Assembly: GCA_000759755.1 (NCBI GenBank)
Contig: BBMW01000011.1
Coordinates: 1-64,000, forward strand
Source: Citrobacter werkmanii NBRC 105721
GTDB taxonomy: Bacteria; Pseudomonadota; Gammaproteobacteria; Enterobacterales; Enterobacteriaceae
Reading direction: 5' to 3'
Length of the DNA stretch: 64,000 nt
The notes beneath the pieces are model-generated. The model ran no database searches and was not told the DNA's origin. It was given only the letters and a program-made list of their open reading frames with translations. The position numbers and the translations under genes are program-made. Positions 52,669-61,250 of the stretch are shown here, piece by piece; the first letter of the stretch is position 1, and every line of letters begins with the position of its first letter.

Positions 52669-53378
52669 GATGCTTCTCCCGGAACAGTTGATTGGGCTTT
52701 TTTATTGGTGAAAGTCAGGATCAGGCGCATCATGTTGGCGCCAACAATTTTCATGATGAACATCACGGCCACACACGCGCCAATGGACGCGGGTACCGCC
52801 GGGGTACCATCCACTGCCATCAGGGTGAACAGGATTGCGCCGGAAGAGAAAAAGTTAGTGATCATGGCCCCGGCAGAAAACTGGAACATAGCAAAAATGT
52901 CCTTTTCGTTTTCTGTAATTTCACCTTCATCGGCCAGGTTACGGGTAAGCGATGCGCCAACGTCCGTACTCTGCAAGCTGCCAATCAACGCCAGACCGGT
53001 ATTTCCAGGGATCCCCATCAGCGGACGCAATAATGGGGTCAACAGGCGCCGCGCCGCACGCAGCGCGCCGTAGTGTTCCAGCACATTAATCATGCCCAAG
53101 GCAAACATTACTGCGGGGATTAATCCCAGCGCGAAAAGAAAGCCATCCATAGCACCATGACCACCGGTACCACGAAATGCGCTGGTTGCGGTCGTCAGGG
53201 TATCGCCTTCAAGACTCACTTTACTGACAACCCTGCCAAATGCGCCATTCAGAGTGGTGAAATCAAATACACCGTACCATTCTTTTCCGCCGAGTAATCC
53301 AGAGAAAAATACTGCGGCGAATGCCAGAGCAAAATAAGCCCCGGGTCCTACCTTATTATCCTGGGAGGGTAAACTCAT
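52665..53378 (-). CDS. YjiH/SpmA-like membrane protein
   Basis: A 237-residue membrane protein with about six hydrophobic spans and the nucleoside-recognition/gate motif (TGLALIGSLQSTDVGASL near 125-142). It pairs with the YjiG-like protein as SpmA with SpmB. The start is the second ATG after AAGGA, at 7-nt spacing; the first ATG lies too close. It is first gene of the three-gene operon. Confidence 0.75.
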   Translation of the reverse strand: MSLPSQDNKVGPGAYFALAFAAVFFSGLLGGKEWYGVFDFTTLNGAFGRVVSKVSLEGDTLTTATSAFRGTGGHGAMDGFLFALGLIPAVMFALGMINVLEHYGALRAARRLLTPLLRPLMGIPGNTGLALIGSLQSTDVGASLTRNLADEGEITENEKDIFAMFQFSAGAMITNFFSSGAILFTLMAVDGTPAVPASIGACVAVMFIMKIVGANMMRLILTFTNKKAQSTVPGEAS

Positions 53379-53441
53379 ATCCATTTCCTTGTTATCGTGG
53401 AGAATCACCCGAACATTTTGAATAAACAAAGAATAAATAAA

Positions 53442-53455
53442 GTGATTTAAATCAT
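53442..53455. promoter_or_regulatory. FNR- or CRP-like site upstream of the YjiH-like gene
   Basis: GTGATTTAAATCAT contains the perfect palindrome TGAT-TTAA-ATCA, which fits FNR (TTGAT-N4-ATCAA) better than CRP. Its centre is about 70 bp before the start codon, compatible with an activating position for the divergent promoter. The remaining 296-bp gap to the chemosensory cluster shows no gene. Confidence 0.5.
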
Positions 53456-53674
53456 TTCCACGACGCGAACCAAATAGAAATATTTAAAAATGTGACGGAC
53501 CTGCGCTTGCTATTTAATTAAAGTCATCATGCTGACATTTAAATTAATCATTACTTATGTAATGAAGCGTAAATATCACAACAGGAAGGTGAGCGGCATT
53601 AAAAAAGATAAACAAAAATATTTACAGCTAAACTATTTCATGCCGCGGTAAAATAGATTTATAACACCATTAGC

Positions 53675-54034
53675 CTATCGCCAGCTTAACAACGGGCTGA
53701 AGGCTTCGCTGCCCACCAACGCACGTAGCGCAGGCAGATGGCAGTTGCGCGCCAGAAGCGGTGGTACGGCAAAAATGGTATCGCCAGGTAAGATGACATT
53801 CTCCAGTTGTCCCCACAGATACCAGCCGGTTTCAACGCCGCTATCCGGGACAAACAGATGCAAATGTCTGCCCTGTTGCGGCTCATCGGCAATGCCCAGC
53901 CACTGGCTTAAACGCGGGATTTCCGGCGCAACCCGCGTCACCAGCGAACAGCGCCCGACCTGGTTTGCCGGAATATAAAAATTGAGCGTTCCGAGGGTAA
54001 TACGCACCGCAGCCAGATTAATGGGAGCCGTCAT
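53675..54034 (-). CDS. Small CheW-like protein, last gene of the chemosensory operon
   Basis: A 119-residue protein that I do not firmly recognise. It begins MTAPINLAAVRITLGTLNFY, has a beta-rich pattern and ends LPALRALVGSEAFSPLLSWR, which could be a reduced CheW-type domain; several Wsp clusters carry two CheW proteins. It overlaps the upstream CheW gene by 17 nt, so it belongs to the operon. No membrane span or enzyme motif is seen. Confidence 0.5.
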   Translation of the reverse strand: MTAPINLAAVRITLGTLNFYIPANQVGRCSLVTRVAPEIPRLSQWLGIADEPQQGRHLHLFVPDSGVETGWYLWGQLENVILPGDTIFAVPPLLARNCHLPALRALVGSEAFSPLLSWR

Positions 54035-54542
54035 AACCACTGGTCTCCTGATAACGCGCAAAAACCAGATTCAGATCGAGCAGCGTGAACCAGGTTTCCA
54101 CCACATTAACCACCCCCACTGCGATAGTTTGCAGTGCCGGAGGCAGCGAGTCTCCCGGCAAGTGGATTTGGCTTTCGGCGACTTCCAACACATCAATCAG
54201 TTTGTCGATCAGGATCCCGCTTTGCATTTTCTCGGCGCAGCCAATCAGGATAGTGCGTTTACCTGCCGGGTTAACGACAGGTTTATCGATCAGGCTGTCC
54301 AGCCTCATCACCGACTCTACACGTCCACGGTAGTTGATGACGCCTTCCAGCATCGGCGCACAGCAGGGAACCCAGGATATAGGACGCTCCGCGAGGATCT
54401 CTTTTATCTGCGCCCCATAGAAAGCAAAATTTTTACCCGCCAGTTGAAATAGCACCAGCGTTCGCTGCGGCTCATCCACATTTTCACACTCCGTCTTTTC
54501 ACCGTGATTTAGGGCGAGAATTTGCTCCAGCTGTTGGCTCAT
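54018..54542 (-). CDS. CheW scaffold protein
   Basis: A 174-residue adaptor with one CheW domain (about 25-165): FQLAGKNFAFYGAQIKEIL, PMLEGVINYRGRV and VVNVVETWFTLLDLN. It should couple the MCP of this operon to its CheA-type kinase. It is 12 nt downstream of the diguanylate cyclase gene. Confidence 0.88.
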   Translation of the reverse strand: MSQQLEQILALNHGEKTECENVDEPQRTLVLFQLAGKNFAFYGAQIKEILAERPISWVPCCAPMLEGVINYRGRVESVMRLDSLIDKPVVNPAGKRTILIGCAEKMQSGILIDKLIDVLEVAESQIHLPGDSLPPALQTIAVGVVNVVETWFTLLDLNLVFARYQETSGYDGSH

Positions 54543-54554
54543 GATTTCTCCTTT

Positions 54555-56231
54555 TTACTCAGCAATGCAGAAGGTGTTACGGCCATTTTGCTTCGCGGCA
54601 TAAAGCGCCTGATCGGCGCGTTCGCGCAGCGTTTCAACACGATCGCCAAACTGCCACTGTGCGATGCCTGCGCTAAAGGTACTGTGAAAACTGGCGTCAT
54701 TGACGGCGAAGGTGACCTGTTCATAGTCCCTGCGCAATCGTTCGACCACCCGTGCCGCCTTTTCGCTACTGGTGTTGGGCATAATGATGACAAACTCTTC
54801 GCCCCCGTAACGCCCCACGATATCGGTGCTGCGTAAGCGATGGGAAAACAGCTGCGAAATGCCAACAATCACCTGGTCGCCAACCGCGTGACCGTAGGTG
54901 TCGTTAATGCTTTTGAAATGATCCAGATCCACCATCACCATGCAGAACGGATTACCGCTGTAATTCGACTCGGCAATCGCGCTTTTCAGAAAATGGGTTG
55001 TCGTTGAGTGGTTATATAATCCACTCAGACTGTCCTGCGACATACGCGCACGCAGAGCGCGCATTCTTTCGGCACGGATAGTCACGGCACGGATGAGCTC
55101 CTCGGGGTCGGCTTGTTTGAGAATAAAATCCTCCGCACCGATGCTCATTGCCCCAAGCTGCGCATGCTTGTTGGTCTCGCTGGAGAGATAGGCGATCGGC
55201 AAACCAATATGCTGTGGTATCTGACGAATAAGTTTCGTTAACTCCTCACCGCTAAATTCCGGCATATGGTAGTCCATCAGCACCAGATCGATAGGTTGCG
55301 CGTTCAGCACATGTAGTAAATAGTGAGGTTTCTCCAGCACATGTACCTCCATTCCCGCCATGCGCAGCCTTTCAGCGTTGTATTCCGCCACCGCGGGCTC
55401 ATCATCGATCAACAGCACCTGATACGGTTTTTTCAGCGAAGGCTGCGTCAGGCGGTGTAGTTCCTGTACCAAATCAGTGATAGAAGCCGGTTTCACGTAG
55501 TAGCCATCACAGCCGGATTTAATGGCGTTGATACGGGCGTTAAAATCGCTGTGGCAGGAGAGAAATAGAACCGGGAAAGGTTTACCCACTTTCTGCTTTA
55601 GATCCGCCATCGTCAACGGCCCACCGTAGGCGTTGTCCGGGAAGCTGACATCCATAATCACCACGGCTGGCGGTTGTGCCAGTACGGCTTGCGTAAAATC
55701 CTCAGTATTGGCGAATACATGACAGGTAAAGCCGAAACAGCGCAACTGGGTGGCAAGCAACTCAACCTGGTCGACATCATCATCACACAGGTAGATAGGC
55801 TTGCTGGCCCGCCGGACATATCCCTCTGCCGGGCGCTGGGAGGAGACAGGCAAGGTGAACTCCGTATCGCTAATACGATGTTCAAGATTGAGCTGCTCCT
55901 GGGTGAGGGTATACAACCAGCGGATAATTCGCCGCAGCTCATCATAATGCAGTATGCTTTGCTCTGATTCCGATTCTGTTAGTAAACGCTCACCTTCTGC
56001 TGAGGCATTCGCCAGCGGGCTAAAACCAAAGGACCCCGCCGAACCGTGAATACTGTGCAGCAGAATATGCAATTGCTTACGACAAGCTTCGCTGGGTTCA
56101 GCGACCAATTGAACGAGCAGTCTTTCTGCCTGTGCCAGCATATCGGGGATGCGACGTAAAAATCCCTGACGCAGACGCGCTATTTTTTCCTGCGCCGCCG
56201 CTATGGCTATGTGCTTATTTTCTGGTTTCAT
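54555..56231 (-). CDS. Diguanylate cyclase with Hpt and two receiver domains
   Basis: A 558-residue response protein. Domains in order: Hpt (about 10-115; His59 in LLHSIHGSAG, with the usual Lys of H-x-x-K-G replaced by His62); receiver 1 (about 146-262; Asp194, Lys247); receiver 2 (about 271-385; Asp320, Lys372); GGDEF (about 400-558). The active motif is GGEEF (476-480), and the inhibitory I-site RSTD (467-470) is present at the right distance. It should make c-di-GMP under control of the CheA-type kinase. A start 16 codons upstream would overlap the receiver gene; the ATG is preferred. Confidence 0.9.
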   Translation of the reverse strand: MKPENKHIAIAAAQEKIARLRQGFLRRIPDMLAQAERLLVQLVAEPSEACRKQLHILLHSIHGSAGSFGFSPLANASAEGERLLTESESEQSILHYDELRRIIRWLYTLTQEQLNLEHRISDTEFTLPVSSQRPAEGYVRRASKPIYLCDDDVDQVELLATQLRCFGFTCHVFANTEDFTQAVLAQPPAVVIMDVSFPDNAYGGPLTMADLKQKVGKPFPVLFLSCHSDFNARINAIKSGCDGYYVKPASITDLVQELHRLTQPSLKKPYQVLLIDDEPAVAEYNAERLRMAGMEVHVLEKPHYLLHVLNAQPIDLVLMDYHMPEFSGEELTKLIRQIPQHIGLPIAYLSSETNKHAQLGAMSIGAEDFILKQADPEELIRAVTIRAERMRALRARMSQDSLSGLYNHSTTTHFLKSAIAESNYSGNPFCMVMVDLDHFKSINDTYGHAVGDQVIVGISQLFSHRLRSTDIVGRYGGEEFVIIMPNTSSEKAARVVERLRRDYEQVTFAVNDASFHSTFSAGIAQWQFGDRVETLRERADQALYAAKQNGRNTFCIAE

Positions 56232-56244
56232 CAAACGCCCAAGC

Positions 56245-56607
56245 TTATTCAGTGACCACGGACGGTAGCAGGAGCGCATTCACTGCCGCCCCCAGATTTT
56301 CCGCCAGGTTTTCATCTTTTTTTACCCACCGGTCATACAGGAGATCGCTGGCCGTCACTTCGTTTGCACTGAGTAATATAAAGGGCTTAGACCAGGCCTG
56401 AGCGCGTAACAGCGCCAACAAATCCAGACCACTGATCTCAGGCATATGCAGATCGCTAATCACCAGGTCGATGTTTTTATCCGAATCCAGGCACGCCAGG
56501 GCAGAAATAGCGCCTTCCACAATCACCACGTCGTAGCCATCCATCTGTAAAAAAATAGAGGCCAGCTCAGCCGCAAAAAGATCATCATCCACTAATAAAA
56601 TTCGCAT
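56245..56607 (-). CDS. Single-domain response regulator (CheY-like)
   Basis: A 120-residue receiver only. Acidic pocket VDDD near 6-9, phospho-acceptor Asp52 in VISDLHMPEISG, Thr/Ser switch in ILLSANE, and Lys in WVKKDEN. No output domain. It may carry phosphate between the CheA hybrid and the Hpt of the cyclase, or act as a phosphate sink. It is 22 nt after the CheA gene. Confidence 0.9.
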   Translation of the reverse strand: MRILLVDDDLFAAELASIFLQMDGYDVVIVEGAISALACLDSDKNIDLVISDLHMPEISGLDLLALLRAQAWSKPFILLSANEVTASDLLYDRWVKKDENLAENLGAAVNALLLPSVVTE

Positions 56608-56629
56608 CTTCTCTCTCGATTTTGCGCCA

Positions 56630-58762
56630 TCAGCACAAAAGCATTTTTAATGTTTTTATTAAACTGTCCTGCTCGAAATCGCCTTTGGCGATGTAGGCGT
56701 CCGCCCCTACCTGAATGCCCCGTCGTCGGTCTTCTTCCTTCGCGCGGGAGGTCACGATAATGATTGGCGTGTGCTGGTAATTTTTCTCTGCACGCAACGA
56801 TTTGGTGAAGGTAAAACCATCCATAAACGGCATTTCGACATCCGTCAGTACGGCATCGAATTGGGTCAGTTTCGCTTTTTGCAGCCCTGACAGCCCATCT
56901 TCAGCCAACGTGACCTGATAGCCATGCGCCTCCAGCACATTTTTTTCTATCTCGCGGGTATTGAGGGAATCATCAACCACCAGCACGTGCCAGGCATCTT
57001 GCGCCACGCTCGTCGCTGGCGCCGGGGCGCTGGTTCGCCGTGACTGTTGCGCCATCGCCATCAGCGCAGGCACTTGCAGAATGCTGACCAGTTGGTTATC
57101 CGGCGTCTGTACCATCCCGGAGACCAGCGACTGCTGCTGCATATGCTTTGGTAACGGTTTGATCATCATCTTGCGTTCATCGAGCAGCTTATCTACCCGC
57201 AGCGCCATTTTGCTGTACTGGTTCTGCACGACGATTAAACGTTGTCCCGCCGATGAAAGATTGCCCTGGCGATCGTGAATGCCCAGCAGAGCGCCTGCGC
57301 AAACCACGGGAATAAACTCGTTATGCAAAATAATGGCCGGTCGCCCGGCGATTTCGCTAATCCCCTGCGCAGTACACTCCACCACCTCAACCACATACTG
57401 CGCCGCCAGTCCAAACAGGTGTCCCTGCTCTTCAAATTGCATAATTCGCATCATCGTCAGCGAGACAGGCAGGCGCAGGCTAAAGCTGGTTCCGACGCCC
57501 GGGCGACTGTATACCTGCAAATCACCTTGCAGGTCGGTCACCACCGTTTTGCGCACCACATCAAGACCCACACCGCGCCCCGACAGCTCAGAGACTATCT
57601 TGCTGGTGGAAAAGCCGGGATGAAAAATCAGCTCATTACACTCCTGCTCGGAGAGTTGTCCGGCCATCGATGCGGGAACCAGGCCTTTGCTGACCGCCTT
57701 CGCGCTGATGGCCTCATAGTTGAGACCGCGACCGTCATCTTCAATGCGCAGTAATATTCCGCTGCCGTCCTGTTGAGTGGTGATGGTAATGGTGCCACGG
57801 GTCGATTTACCCAGCGCCAGGCGTTCGTCGATCTCGCCAATGCCGTGATCGACCGCGTTACGCAGCAAATGCGTCAGCGATTCCGATAGCCGGTCAATGA
57901 GCTGGCGGTCGATTTCCACTTCACCGCCGACGAAGCGGCACACCACCTGTTTGTTCAGCGTGGAAGCCAGTTCACTGACCTGTAAGGAGATCGGCTCAAA
58001 CAGCGTCGATAGCGGAAGCATGCGGATCCGCGCCGCCACGTCGTACAGTTCAAACATCTGCAAATGCTGGAGCTGAACGCTTTCTTTTAGTTGAGCGCTG
58101 AAATCATGGATCTGCTGGCGAAGCTGCTCGGCGCTCAGGCCCGGCAATCGGGGGACCAACTGACTCAGGTTTTGGATCTGCTGTTCAAGGCGATCATGTC
58201 CGGCGAGCACTTCCCCGAGGATGTCGATCAGGCCGTCCAGCTTGTTCAGCTTAACTCGTACGAAATCGGCCTGCTTGATACCGGAGTCCAGGGAGGGGGC
58301 TGCGGCAGAAGCCGAAACACCAGGTTTGTCCGTAGCCGCTGGCGACTCCTGCGCCACAGTAACGGTTTCTCCCCGGCTGGCGGATGCCAAGCGTTCGCAT
58401 AGCCCGGCATCTGCCGGTGGCAACTGATTATCGCCCTCGCTGACAAAAAGCTGGGTCAACTGGCCCGAAAGATATTCCACGGACTCATGAATCAGATTAC
58501 CCAGCGCCCTGTCCGGCGTCAGTTTGTTATCGCGTAGCTCACTTAATACATCTTCAAGATGATGAGTGACATCAGCGATACTTTGCAGTTTCAGCATCCG
58601 CGCGCCCCCTTTCAGGGTATGCGCGGCGCGAAACATCTCACCTATCCAGGCTTCAGTATGTTCATCAGCGGAGAGGAGGAACGCCCCTTCGCTGATCGTC
58701 TGCAAATGACCTCTCCCTTCATCAATAAAGCGCAGAACGAATTTTTTCAGATCGATAGCCAT
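56630..58762 (-). CDS. CheA-type hybrid histidine kinase (WspE-like)
   Basis: A 710-residue kinase. Domains in order: Hpt with His48 (FRAAHTLKGGARML), Ala/Pro linker (130-160), dimerisation (about 165-250), ATPase (N box HLLRNAVDHGI 298-308, DDGRGL 342-347, GRGVGLDVV 395-403), CheW-like domain (about 430-565), and a C-terminal receiver (about 592-710; Asp641, Lys693). It has no P2 (CheY/CheB-binding) domain. The fused receiver is the hallmark of Wsp-type and type IV pili-type kinases rather than flagellar CheA. Confidence 0.93.
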   Translation of the reverse strand: MAIDLKKFVLRFIDEGRGHLQTISEGAFLLSADEHTEAWIGEMFRAAHTLKGGARMLKLQSIADVTHHLEDVLSELRDNKLTPDRALGNLIHESVEYLSGQLTQLFVSEGDNQLPPADAGLCERLASASRGETVTVAQESPAATDKPGVSASAAAPSLDSGIKQADFVRVKLNKLDGLIDILGEVLAGHDRLEQQIQNLSQLVPRLPGLSAEQLRQQIHDFSAQLKESVQLQHLQMFELYDVAARIRMLPLSTLFEPISLQVSELASTLNKQVVCRFVGGEVEIDRQLIDRLSESLTHLLRNAVDHGIGEIDERLALGKSTRGTITITTQQDGSGILLRIEDDGRGLNYEAISAKAVSKGLVPASMAGQLSEQECNELIFHPGFSTSKIVSELSGRGVGLDVVRKTVVTDLQGDLQVYSRPGVGTSFSLRLPVSLTMMRIMQFEEQGHLFGLAAQYVVEVVECTAQGISEIAGRPAIILHNEFIPVVCAGALLGIHDRQGNLSSAGQRLIVVQNQYSKMALRVDKLLDERKMMIKPLPKHMQQQSLVSGMVQTPDNQLVSILQVPALMAMAQQSRRTSAPAPATSVAQDAWHVLVVDDSLNTREIEKNVLEAHGYQVTLAEDGLSGLQKAKLTQFDAVLTDVEMPFMDGFTFTKSLRAEKNYQHTPIIIVTSRAKEEDRRRGIQVGADAYIAKGDFEQDSLIKTLKMLLC

Positions 58763-58773
58763 AATCGCTCTTA

Positions 58774-60186
58774 TTAGCCACTTCGGTGGGCAAATTGCGC
58801 CAGTTGATGTTCACAAAGAAAACGAAACGTATTGCCAGGAAACACCATCGGCAAACGCAGACGACAAACCGCAGATGGGTTGTTCATTTCGTCGTTCAGC
58901 AGTTGCATCACCACGCGATACGTACGCTGCGCAGGCTGACTTAACTCGCTTTGACGGTACATTTCGGCCAGATAATAGTGCGCCGGCCAGTAACCAGGCT
59001 CCTGATAAACCACCTGTTTAAACCAGGCGATAGCCTGCTGCGTCTGACGCTGCCACATCATCGCCAGGCCGAGCAGCATTTTGGCCTCTGCCGACCACTC
59101 ATCCTGAGCGAGGATCTTCTGCGCATTTCCGGCTGTCTGAGAAAATTCACGCTGCTCAAGGGCAATGACGCCCTGAATCAGCAACGCATCCGGGTTACGG
59201 GGATCGTCGCGTAGTACGTGGGCGATGCACGTTTCAGCCTCTGAAAAACATTTTTCATCGAGACAGGCACGAGCCTTTTTTAGCCAGTCATCATTTTGCT
59301 GAGCCATGGGCATGGAAGGTTCATACTCCACTACCGCTCTCGGCTGCGGAGCGCGTACCGCTACCCTGGGTACCGGTACGATTGTTGGCGGTTCACGATG
59401 GTGGCAAAAATAAAAAATGCCCTCTTCCTGCTCCAGCTTCAGAATGTCGAAATTGTTGGCCAACGTTTCCGCGTTGCCAAAAAATAAGGCCCCCTGAGGC
59501 TGGAGCATTTTCGACAAATTACCGTGCAGTTCACGACGCGTTGGTGTGTCGAAATAGATAGACACGTTACGCAGCAAAATGATGTCCACTTCCGGCAACA
59601 GCTGCTCTTTTATAATGTTGGTGCGGTGAAACGAGACTTTCTCACGGATCGCATCATGCAGTCGGTAGAGGTTTCCTGAGCGGGTAAAATAGCGCTGCTG
59701 AATGCCTGGGTCGACACCGCGAAACGAGTAGCTTGAATAGCTGGCGTTTCTGGCTTTTGCCAGGATTACCGGGTCAATATCACAACCGTAAATTTCAATC
59801 CGCTGAGCCATTTCGCCCTGGTATTTCTCATGCAGTTTAATCGCCAGCGAATAGGCTTCTTCTCCGGAAGAGCAGCCGGCGCTGAGAATACGCACCGGGC
59901 CGCTGCGCTGTTGCAGCAGACGCGGGACCCACTTATCGCAGATCAAATCCAGCGTCTCGTTTTCGCGGAAGAAATAGGTTTCGTTAATGGTTATCAGCGT
60001 AATGAAGCGATCAAACTCGTCCTGCGAAATACGCAGTTGTTCATAATATTCATAGTAATTACTGATGTTTCGTTCGCTCATACGCCGTTTCAGCGCCGAT
60101 TTCAGCAACGCTTCCATTGCGTTATCAAAGTGCAAACCCACCCGGTCTTTGATCAGGCGGGCGTAATCAGGAAGATTGGGGATCAT
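58774..60186 (-). CDS. CheR-type MCP methyltransferase with TPR domain (WspC-like)
   Basis: A 470-residue protein. The N-terminal CheR domain (1-275) has the NETYFFRE segment (Arg74 in the TxFFR motif), the SAM-binding loop SAGCSSGEEAYSLA (102-115) and RNVSIYF. A Pro-rich linker follows, then tetratricopeptide-like repeats (about 305-445). C-terminal TPRs are typical of WspC. It should methylate the MCP in this operon. It overlaps cheB by 4 nt. Confidence 0.92.
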   Translation of the reverse strand: MIPNLPDYARLIKDRVGLHFDNAMEALLKSALKRRMSERNISNYYEYYEQLRISQDEFDRFITLITINETYFFRENETLDLICDKWVPRLLQQRSGPVRILSAGCSSGEEAYSLAIKLHEKYQGEMAQRIEIYGCDIDPVILAKARNASYSSYSFRGVDPGIQQRYFTRSGNLYRLHDAIREKVSFHRTNIIKEQLLPEVDIILLRNVSIYFDTPTRRELHGNLSKMLQPQGALFFGNAETLANNFDILKLEQEEGIFYFCHHREPPTIVPVPRVAVRAPQPRAVVEYEPSMPMAQQNDDWLKKARACLDEKCFSEAETCIAHVLRDDPRNPDALLIQGVIALEQREFSQTAGNAQKILAQDEWSAEAKMLLGLAMMWQRQTQQAIAWFKQVVYQEPGYWPAHYYLAEMYRQSELSQPAQRTYRVVMQLLNDEMNNPSAVCRLRLPMVFPGNTFRFLCEHQLAQFAHRSG

Positions 60187-61250
60187 GGCAATTTACTCTC
60201 AAAATGCCCGTGAAAGGCCATCGATAGCAGCACCTTCGCGAGACCGTCCAGAGGGATCGTGCGGTGTATCAGTTGCCTGTCGATCGCGTTCTTATTCATA
60301 CCGAACACCACCGAGCTTTCTTCATCCTGCGCCAGCGTTCTTCCTCCCCGGCGGAAAATAAGCTCAATGCCGCGACAACCATCGCTACCCATACCCGTCA
60401 TAATCAGCCCGACGGCCTTTTCGCGAAACACCTCAGCCACCGACTCCAGCAACAGATTGCAACTGGGATGATAGACATCGCTTTCCTGTCTGGGGATTGC
60501 CGCCAGCCGTTGATTGCTTTTGACGATCAGATGCTGCTCCGGCGGTAAAATATAGACGTACCCTGCTTCGACCCGATCGTCTTCCTGCGCCAGCCGCACC
60601 TTCAGTTCGGTCACGCTGTCCAGCCAGTGCACCATATTTTTTGCGAAGCCATCGGCAATATGCTGGGCGATAAGCACCGGACACGGGAATGTACCGGGGA
60701 GTTCCTGCAATAGCTTACTCAGCGCCTGCGGCCCCCCCGTCGAGCAGGCAATCGCCAGCACAAAAGGCCAGTCCTGCGGTGTCTTTACTGTGTCCATCGT
60801 CGGGCGCGCGGCGGGCATGACCGGTTCGGTTGGGTGGCGTAATCCCTTGATATGACGAATCACTTTCACACCGACCAACAATTCCACTTTGCGATGCAGC
60901 GCATCGGTCGAGAGCGGGAAATCGCTGCTATGGTGCAGCACCGCCAGCGCCCCACGGGAAATATAATCATCATCCCATTGTTTCTCTGGGCAAAACCGCA
61001 TCACAAGGATGGGAATAGCGCTGGTCGCCATGATCGTTTCCACAACCTCGACGTTATCGGGGCTTGAGGTATCCAGCGTCAGAATCAGCAGATCGGGCAT
61101 CAGCTGTTGTAATAATCTCATCGCTTGTCTGCGATGGGCGGCTTGCCCCACCACTTTAATGTGCGGATGATCTTCCAGTTGCCTGACCAGTTCATTACGC
61201 GATGCGCTGTCCAGGTCAAGGATCAGCACCCGTATATTGCCGCTGTTCAT
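60183..61250 (-). CDS. CheB-type methylesterase with degenerate receiver
   Basis: A 355-residue protein. The C-terminal CheB catalytic triad is intact: Ser170 (IACSTGGP), His197 (IAQHIADGF), Asp290 (MTGMGSDG). The N-terminal receiver keeps the acceptor Asp60, but the second acidic residue of the pocket is replaced by Leu13 and the invariant Lys is replaced by His106 or His107. Phospho-control may therefore be weak or absent. It overlaps both neighbours by 4 nt (ATGA). Confidence 0.9.
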   Translation of the reverse strand: MNSGNIRVLILDLDSASRNELVRQLEDHPHIKVVGQAAHRRQAMRLLQQLMPDLLILTLDTSSPDNVEVVETIMATSAIPILVMRFCPEKQWDDDYISRGALAVLHHSSDFPLSTDALHRKVELLVGVKVIRHIKGLRHPTEPVMPAARPTMDTVKTPQDWPFVLAIACSTGGPQALSKLLQELPGTFPCPVLIAQHIADGFAKNMVHWLDSVTELKVRLAQEDDRVEAGYVYILPPEQHLIVKSNQRLAAIPRQESDVYHPSCNLLLESVAEVFREKAVGLIMTGMGSDGCRGIELIFRRGGRTLAQDEESSVVFGMNKNAIDRQLIHRTIPLDGLAKVLLSMAFHGHFESKLP

